This document shows positions 40,485-44,882 of a stretch of 44,882 nt of DNA, piece after piece. The DNA comes from Streptomyces triticirhizae (lineage in GTDB: Bacteria; Actinomycetota; Actinomycetes; Streptomycetales; Streptomycetaceae). The notes under the pieces were generated by a model that saw only the letters and a list, made by a program, of their open reading frames with translations, did not search any database and had not been told where the DNA came from. Location of the stretch: the NCBI RefSeq assembly GCF_003696235.1, contig NZ_RFFJ01000025.1, forward strand, positions 1 through 44,882, given 5' to 3'. Every line of letters starts with the position of its first letter. The stretch's first letter is position 1. Both the position numbers and the translations under genes were made by a program.

Positions 40485-40741
40485 GCGGCGCGGCCCCCGA
40501 CACCGAGGAGCAGTTCGAGGTCAGCGTCTTCGACCGGCCCGACGTCGCCTTCGACGTGGTGCGCAACATCGAGGAGCAGTACTCGGTGTGGCCCGACGGC
40601 TGGCAGCTGCCGGCCGGTTGGGAGCGCACCGGGTTCAGCGGGCTCCGCGACGACTGCCTCGCCCACATCGACGAGGTCTGGACCGACATGCGTCCGGCCA
40701 GCGTGCGCCGCTGGATGGAGTCGACCGGGGGTGGCGACTGA
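40481..40741 (+). CDS. mbtH: MbtH-like protein
   Basis: An 86-residue protein that carries the full MbtH signature: NIEEQYSVWPDGWQLPAGW, then the Gly-containing ERTGFSG, CLAHIDEVWTDMRPASVRRW. MbtH proteins bind adenylation domains and are often needed for their folding or activity. Tyr-, Hpg- and beta-hydroxy-type A domains commonly depend on them. Its ATG overlaps the halogenase-like stop, and its own stop is 1 bp before the next NRPS gene, so it should be made with the A-T protein. It may also serve the A domains of the divergent operon. Confidence 0.95.
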   Translation: MSGAAPDTEEQFEVSVFDRPDVAFDVVRNIEEQYSVWPDGWQLPAGWERTGFSGLRDDCLAHIDEVWTDMRPASVRRWMESTGGGD

Positions 40742-40742
40742 G

Positions 40743-42518
40743 ATGACGATGGTTCAGGCACCGGCCCCCGTCTCCTCGACGGGCGGCGACCTGCTCGATG
40801 TTCTGACACGCGGCGCCGACCGGCACGCCGACCGGGTGGCGGTGCGGGACGCCGACGGCACCGTACTGACCCACCGGGAGTTGTGGGCCGCCGCCCGCGC
40901 CGAGGCCGCCGGCCTGGTCGCACGGGGCACCGGGCCCGAGGACCGGGTCGGTGTCCTGGCCGAACGCACCGCCGGCACCGTGGTCGCCGTCCTGGCCGTG
41001 CTGCTGACGGGGGCCGCCTATGTGCCGGTGGACCCGGCCACGCCCCGCGAGCGCCGCGAGGAGTCCCTGACCCGCGCCGGCGTCAGGGAGGTCGTCGACG
41101 GCGCGCGGCTGGGCCGGGTCCCCCGCCACCCGGAGGACCACGCCGGCGGTCGCTCAACCCCCGTTCCCGCCGCCTCGCTCGCCTATGTGCTGCACACCTC
41201 GGGCAGCACCGGCCAGCCGAAGGGGGTGATGATCGAACGGGGCTCGGTGGCGAGCTTCGTGACGGCGGCCAGGGAACTGTTCGCCGTCACGGCCGAGGAC
41301 CGGGTGTTGCAGTTCTCCTCGTTCGCCTTCGACACCTCGGTCTTCGAGGTGTTCACGGCCCTGGCGGCCGGTGCCGAGCTGGTCGTCGCCGGGCGCGCGG
41401 AGCGGTCCGACGTGTTCGCCCTGGCCCGGATGATCCGTGACCACGGCGTCACGGTGGCCGACATCCCGCCCAGCGTCCTGGAGTTGATCGACCCGGCCGA
41501 GGTGCCGGGGCTGCGGCTGATCCTCTCCGGCGGCGAGCCCTGCTCCGGCGCGCTGGCCGAACGGTGGGCCCCCTCGGTGCGGTTCTGGCACGGCTACGGG
41601 CCGACGGAGACGACCGTGGCGGCGGCGGCCGGGGTCCCCGACCGGGGGCGGGCGGCCGGCATGGCCCGGGTGCCGCTGGGCGAGGGCATCGGCGAGGCGG
41701 AGCTGCGCGTCGTGGACGCCCACCTCGCCCCCGTCGGCGATGGGAGCGTCGGCGAGCTGTGCGTCGGCGGGCCCGTCGTCGGCCGAGGCTACTGGCGGGC
41801 TCCCGCCGCCACCGCGCTGGCGTTCGTCCCCGACCCGGAGCCGACGGCCCCCGGGGCCCGGCTCTACCGGACCGGCGACATGGTGCGCCGCGACGCGCAC
41901 GGGCAGTTGCTCTATCTGAGCCGGCGCGACCGACAGGTGAAGGTCAACGGGGTGCGCGTCGAACCCGGCGAGATCGAGACCGTGCTGCGCCGGGACCCGG
42001 CGGTGCGCCAGGCCCTGGTCGACGCGTTCGAGGTGCGCGGCCGTGAGCTGCTGGCCGCCGTGGTGACCGGCCGGGGCCTGGACGCGGCCGAGGTGCGGGC
42101 CCGGCTGGCGGCCTGGTTCCCCACCTGGATGGTTCCCGAGCGGGTCCTGGTCCTGGACGCGATGCCCCGGACCCTCACCGACAAGGTGGACCGGCTCGCC
42201 CTCACCACGCTGCTGGAGGGCGAGGCCCCCGGGGCGGCCGGGAGCCCCGGCGGGCTCGACGGGTTCACCGCGCTGGAACACCGGGTGGCGACCGAGCTGT
42301 TCGCGCCCGCCCTGGGCAGCGTGCCGGCCTCCCCGCTGGAGGACTACTTCGGCATGGGCGGCAACAGCCTGGAGGCCATCCGGATGTTGGCGGCCGTGCC
42401 GGAGATCTTCGGGGTGGAGGTTCCGGTGGCCGACTTCATCGCGGACTCCTCCGTCGCCGCCGTGGCCCGGGCCGTGGCCGGGGCGCAACGGAACGAGGCG
42501 GCCCGCGATGACGGTTGA
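40743..42518 (+). CDS. NRPS adenylation-thiolation (A-T) protein
   Basis: 591 residues from the ATG at 40743. A domain (about 10-500): YVLHTSGSTGQPKGVMIE, FSSFAFDTSVFEVFTALAAG, YGPTETTVAAAA, YRTGDMVRR and TLTDKVDRLAL, in which the A10 lysine is kept but the NGK is TDK. A carrier domain follows: LEDYFGMGGNSLEAIRML with the phosphopantetheine serine. The hand-read code is D-T-F-D-L-G-G-V-A-K; the acidic fourth residue is also found in codes for basic residues such as arginine, so a basic or capreomycidine-like substrate is conceivable (weak inference). As it follows the halogenase and MbtH genes, the chlorinated amino acid is another candidate. It lacks a C domain, so the loaded residue is passed on in trans. 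Confidence 0.9.
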   Translation: MTMVQAPAPVSSTGGDLLDVLTRGADRHADRVAVRDADGTVLTHRELWAAARAEAAGLVARGTGPEDRVGVLAERTAGTVVAVLAVLLTGAAYVPVDPATPRERREESLTRAGVREVVDGARLGRVPRHPEDHAGGRSTPVPAASLAYVLHTSGSTGQPKGVMIERGSVASFVTAARELFAVTAEDRVLQFSSFAFDTSVFEVFTALAAGAELVVAGRAERSDVFALARMIRDHGVTVADIPPSVLELIDPAEVPGLRLILSGGEPCSGALAERWAPSVRFWHGYGPTETTVAAAAGVPDRGRAAGMARVPLGEGIGEAELRVVDAHLAPVGDGSVGELCVGGPVVGRGYWRAPAATALAFVPDPEPTAPGARLYRTGDMVRRDAHGQLLYLSRRDRQVKVNGVRVEPGEIETVLRRDPAVRQALVDAFEVRGRELLAAVVTGRGLDAAEVRARLAAWFPTWMVPERVLVLDAMPRTLTDKVDRLALTTLLEGEAPGAAGSPGGLDGFTALEHRVATELFAPALGSVPASPLEDYFGMGGNSLEAIRMLAAVPEIFGVEVPVADFIADSSVAAVARAVAGAQRNEAARDDG

Positions 42519-44499
42519 CGACCTGCGCGAGGTGGACATCCACCCCGGCGGCCCGCTCTCGGTCGCCCAGGCGGAGTGGTGGCGCGCCCCGGTGCGTGAC
42601 CTGTCGATGGCGGGCCTCGGGCTCACCGGTCCCCTCGACGAGCCGGCCCTGGAGCGGGCGCTCGCCGCGCTGCACGTCCGGCACGAGGGGCTGCGGTGCG
42701 TGGTGCGGACGTCGGACGACGGGCCGCCGCGCCAGCGGGTGCTCGGCGTGGTCAACGGGTCGCTGGACCGCGTCGGGCCGCTGCCCGAGGGCGCGTTGAC
42801 GGCCTCCGCGCGGCGGCTCGTCGGCACGGCGGACGGCCCGGCCGGCCCCGGGCTGCGGGCGCTGCTGGTGCGCCAGGCGCCGCAGGAGCACCTGCTGGTG
42901 CTGGCCGCCCACCCGCTGTGGGTGGACGAGTGGTCCTGGCAGATCCTGCTCCGCGACCTGGGGGAGGCATACGCCCGCGAGAGCGGCCTGACCACCGGGC
43001 CCGCACGGCCGCTGCCGCCCGGGGTGCGGGAGGCCACCGCGCGGGTGGCGCGCCGCCAGGCGGACGGCTCCTGGGAGCGGCACACCGCCTACTGGCGGGA
43101 CCGCCTCGCCGAGGCCCCGCCGACGCAGCCGTTCCCGGCCGGCGACGGCGGGCGGCGGGGGCACGGCGCGGTGTGGGAACACCGCGTCAACTCCGAGACG
43201 GCGAACGGCCTCAGCGCGCTCGGCCGCCGCCTCGGCACCGCCGACTGGCTGAACCTGCTGCTCCTCTACGCCTGGGTCGCCGGGCCCGAGCTCGGCACGG
43301 ACCACCCCGTGGTGGGCGTGCCGGCCGCCGGGACTCGGCTGTTGCCTGGCCTGGCGGACACGGTGGGGCGGCTGAACGGGATGCTGCCCGTGCCGTTCCG
43401 GCTGGACGGCGGGGCGGGCTTCGCGGCTGCCGCCATGGCGGCCCAGGAACTGGCCCGCCGGGACTTCGCCCACCAGGAACTCCCCTACGACCTGGCCGCC
43501 GGCCCCGGCCGACGCACCCCGGCCGCGTTCAGTATGCGCTATCCCCTGCACGAGCCGCCCGAACTCCCCGGCCTGCGGACCCGGTTGCTGCACTTCGACG
43601 ACCCGCCCGCCCCGTTCGACGTGTGGCTGAGGGCCAGGGCCGACGCGGACGGCCTCCGCCTGGCCTGGTGCTTCGACCCGGCGGCCGTCGGCGGCGAGCG
43701 GGTGGCGGCGATGGCGGAAACCTACGGCCGGCTCGTCGGGGCGGTGGTGCGCGAGCCGGACTCGCCGTTGGACGTGCTGGCCAGCGCGGCGCGCGCCCCG
43801 GGCGCCGGGGGCGAGGGCGGCTCGCGGTCCGGGAGCGGCGCGGTGCGCGTGGTGCCGACCCGGTTCCGCCCGGGCACGCCGACCGTGGTGGTCGCGCCGG
43901 CGCCGAACGGCCCGGCCGACGCCTGCGCCTCCCTGGCCGCCGACCTTCCGCCGGACGTCTCGGTGATCGGCTTCCGCGTCGACGCCGATCCGGGCGGCGA
44001 CGTCGCGCGGTTGGCGGCGGGCGCGTTCGCCGCCCTGCCGCCCTCGGTGCTCGCCACGGGCGTCGTCTTCGCCGGCTGGGGCGACGGCGGGCTGGTCGCA
44101 CAGGAGTTGGCGCGGCTGGCGACGACCAGGACGCGGGAACTCGCCCCGGTGTTCGTCGTCGACTGCGAGCCGGGGCCCAAGGCCGGCTCCGCCCGCGCCT
44201 CCCTGATCCGCCCCGCCCATCGACCTGTCTTCCACGGCGGCCCGCTGCACCTGGTGCTGACCCGCCCGGCGCGTGGCGAAACCGCCTGGCGTCCGCTGAC
44301 GGAGCGCCTCTTCGTCCACCTGGTGGGCGGCACCACGCCCGTGCCGCCCCAGCGGCGGATCGCGGACGTGCTGGCCGAGGTCGCCCGCGACCAGGCGCGC
44401 GGCGCCCCCGGAGACCGCAACGAGCCCACCACATCCCGGACGCGCACCCCGCTGGGGCCGTACGGGAGCAGGAACCACCGGAGCGTGAGTGACACATGA
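42508..44499 (+). CDS. condensation-domain protein with degenerate motifs and thioesterase-like tail
   Basis: 663 residues from the ATG at 42508, overlapping the A-T gene by 11 bp. Residues about 10-430 follow the condensation fold (PLSVAQAEWWRA; RHEGLRCVV; QEHLLVLAAHPLWVDEWSW; YWRDRLAEAPPTQPFP; GRLNGMLPVPFRLD; FAHQELPYDLAAG). HHxxxDG appears as HPLWVDE (residues 135-141), replacing the catalytic second His by Pro and Gly by Glu. No carrier domain follows. Residues about 450-620 resemble a type I thioesterase (FAGWGDGGLVAQELARLAT; PVFVVDCEPG), but the nucleophile Ser of GWSxGG is Gly. Both catalytic motifs look dead, suggesting a scaffolding role or an unusual chemistry (inference). Coupled (ATGA) to the next NRPS gene. 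Confidence 0.8.
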   Translation: MTVDDLREVDIHPGGPLSVAQAEWWRAPVRDLSMAGLGLTGPLDEPALERALAALHVRHEGLRCVVRTSDDGPPRQRVLGVVNGSLDRVGPLPEGALTASARRLVGTADGPAGPGLRALLVRQAPQEHLLVLAAHPLWVDEWSWQILLRDLGEAYARESGLTTGPARPLPPGVREATARVARRQADGSWERHTAYWRDRLAEAPPTQPFPAGDGGRRGHGAVWEHRVNSETANGLSALGRRLGTADWLNLLLLYAWVAGPELGTDHPVVGVPAAGTRLLPGLADTVGRLNGMLPVPFRLDGGAGFAAAAMAAQELARRDFAHQELPYDLAAGPGRRTPAAFSMRYPLHEPPELPGLRTRLLHFDDPPAPFDVWLRARADADGLRLAWCFDPAAVGGERVAAMAETYGRLVGAVVREPDSPLDVLASAARAPGAGGEGGSRSGSGAVRVVPTRFRPGTPTVVVAPAPNGPADACASLAADLPPDVSVIGFRVDADPGGDVARLAAGAFAALPPSVLATGVVFAGWGDGGLVAQELARLATTRTRELAPVFVVDCEPGPKAGSARASLIRPAHRPVFHGGPLHLVLTRPARGETAWRPLTERLFVHLVGGTTPVPPQRRIADVLAEVARDQARGAPGDRNEPTTSRTRTPLGPYGSRNHRSVSDT

Positions 44500-44882
44500 C
44501 GACTACTGACACGGCCGCCCGCGCCGACGACCTCGCCCCCGCCTCGGCGGCGACCGTGCACGAAGCGGTGGCCCGACGCGCCGTCGAGGCCCCGAACGCG
44601 GTCGCGCTGAGCGAGGGCGACCGACGGACCAGCTACGCTGAACTCGACGCCGCCGCCGAGCGGTTGGCCGCCCGGCTGCGCGCCGTCGGCCTGGGCCGCG
44701 AGGCACGCGTCGGGGTGCACGTCCCGCGCGGCACGGACTTCGTGGTCGCGGCGCTGGCCGCGCTGAAGGCCGGCGCCGCCTACGTGCCGCTCGACGTCGG
44801 CTACCCGCCCCAGGCCCTGGCGCGCGTCGCCCGCGAGGCCCGTCTCGGGGCGGTGGTGACGGCCGAGGGCGGCCCGGCCGGC
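44496..44882 (+). CDS. NRPS adenylation domain, N-terminal part (cut by window edge)
   Basis: 129 codons from the ATG at 44496, which overlaps the preceding TGA. The sequence shows the start of an adenylation domain without a preceding condensation domain: VHEAVARRAVEAPNAVALSE, TSYAELDAAAERLAARLRAV (A1) and AALAALKAGAAYVPLDVGYP (A2). The P-loop-like A3 motif and specificity residues lie past the edge. It continues the plus-strand operon, so the NRPS cluster extends to the right. Beginning directly with an A domain, it may be another stand-alone A-type protein or an initiation module. Confidence 0.92.
   Translation, partial: MTTTDTAARADDLAPASAATVHEAVARRAVEAPNAVALSEGDRRTSYAELDAAAERLAARLRAVGLGREARVGVHVPRGTDFVVAALAALKAGAAYVPLDVGYPPQALARVAREARLGAVVTAEGGPAG

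Overview
The window is very GC-rich, with GTG and TTG starts, overlapping ATGA/GTGA gene pairs and families typical of Streptomyces: SARP regulator, XRE plus DUF397 pair, DUF7848, ECF41 sigma factor, Tat/Sec-exported glycoside hydrolases and an MbtH-dependent NRPS. It is almost certainly Streptomyces or a close relative. No rRNA, tRNA, CRISPR array or complete insertion sequence was recognised.

Layout. (1) 1-1326: the N-terminal 85 codons of a polyketide-type acyltransferase protein on the minus strand, divergent from a SARP activator, probably the edge of another biosynthetic locus to the left. (2) 1380-9475: ordinary chromosomal genes (DedA protein, DUF397/XRE pair, an ATP-binding protein followed by two small proteins and a NUDIX protein, a frameshifted membrane protein, ECF41 sigma factor plus FAD oxidoreductase, a zinc-ribbon protein) with a truncated alkylsulfatase. 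(3) 9476-15385: a single-chain NADPH-type assimilatory nitrate reductase (molybdopterin plus CysJ-like reductase) and a quinone oxidoreductase with a structured leader. (4) 15386-25208: relics of a TetR gene and a membrane permease, a GntR / NCS1 permease / biuret-hydrolase-like operon, two secreted glycoside hydrolases (GH43, GH5), a dense graveyard of truncated genes (MmyB-type regulator, aldo-keto reductase, DNA methylase, P450, D-amino-acid-oxidase-like) and a DUF5655 gene.

(5) 25353-44882 (right edge): a nonribosomal peptide gene cluster, cut by the window. A minus-strand operon runs hmaS, hmo-hpgT fusion (4-hydroxyphenylglycine supply), a stand-alone A-domain protein whose hand-read specificity code resembles Hpg, a terminal A-T-TE module with only half a condensation domain, a VioC-type arginine hydroxylase and a VioD-type capreomycidine synthase. 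A NodU/CmcH-type carbamoyltransferase converges on it across a perfect terminator. Divergent from hmaS, across a striking double operator-like palindrome, a plus-strand operon carries an ATP-grasp ligase, an Fe(II)/2-oxoglutarate enzyme with the halogenase His-X-Gly metal site and nearly all BesD amino-acid-halogenase residues, an MbtH protein, an A-T protein, a condensation protein with dead-looking motifs, and the start of another A domain.

Inferred product: a peptide containing Hpg and capreomycidine, possibly a chlorinated amino acid and a carbamoyl group. Most unusual are the free-amino-acid-type halogenase in this setting and two separate proteins (one A-type, one C-type) that each lack a carrier domain and end in a thioesterase-like domain without its nucleophile serine.
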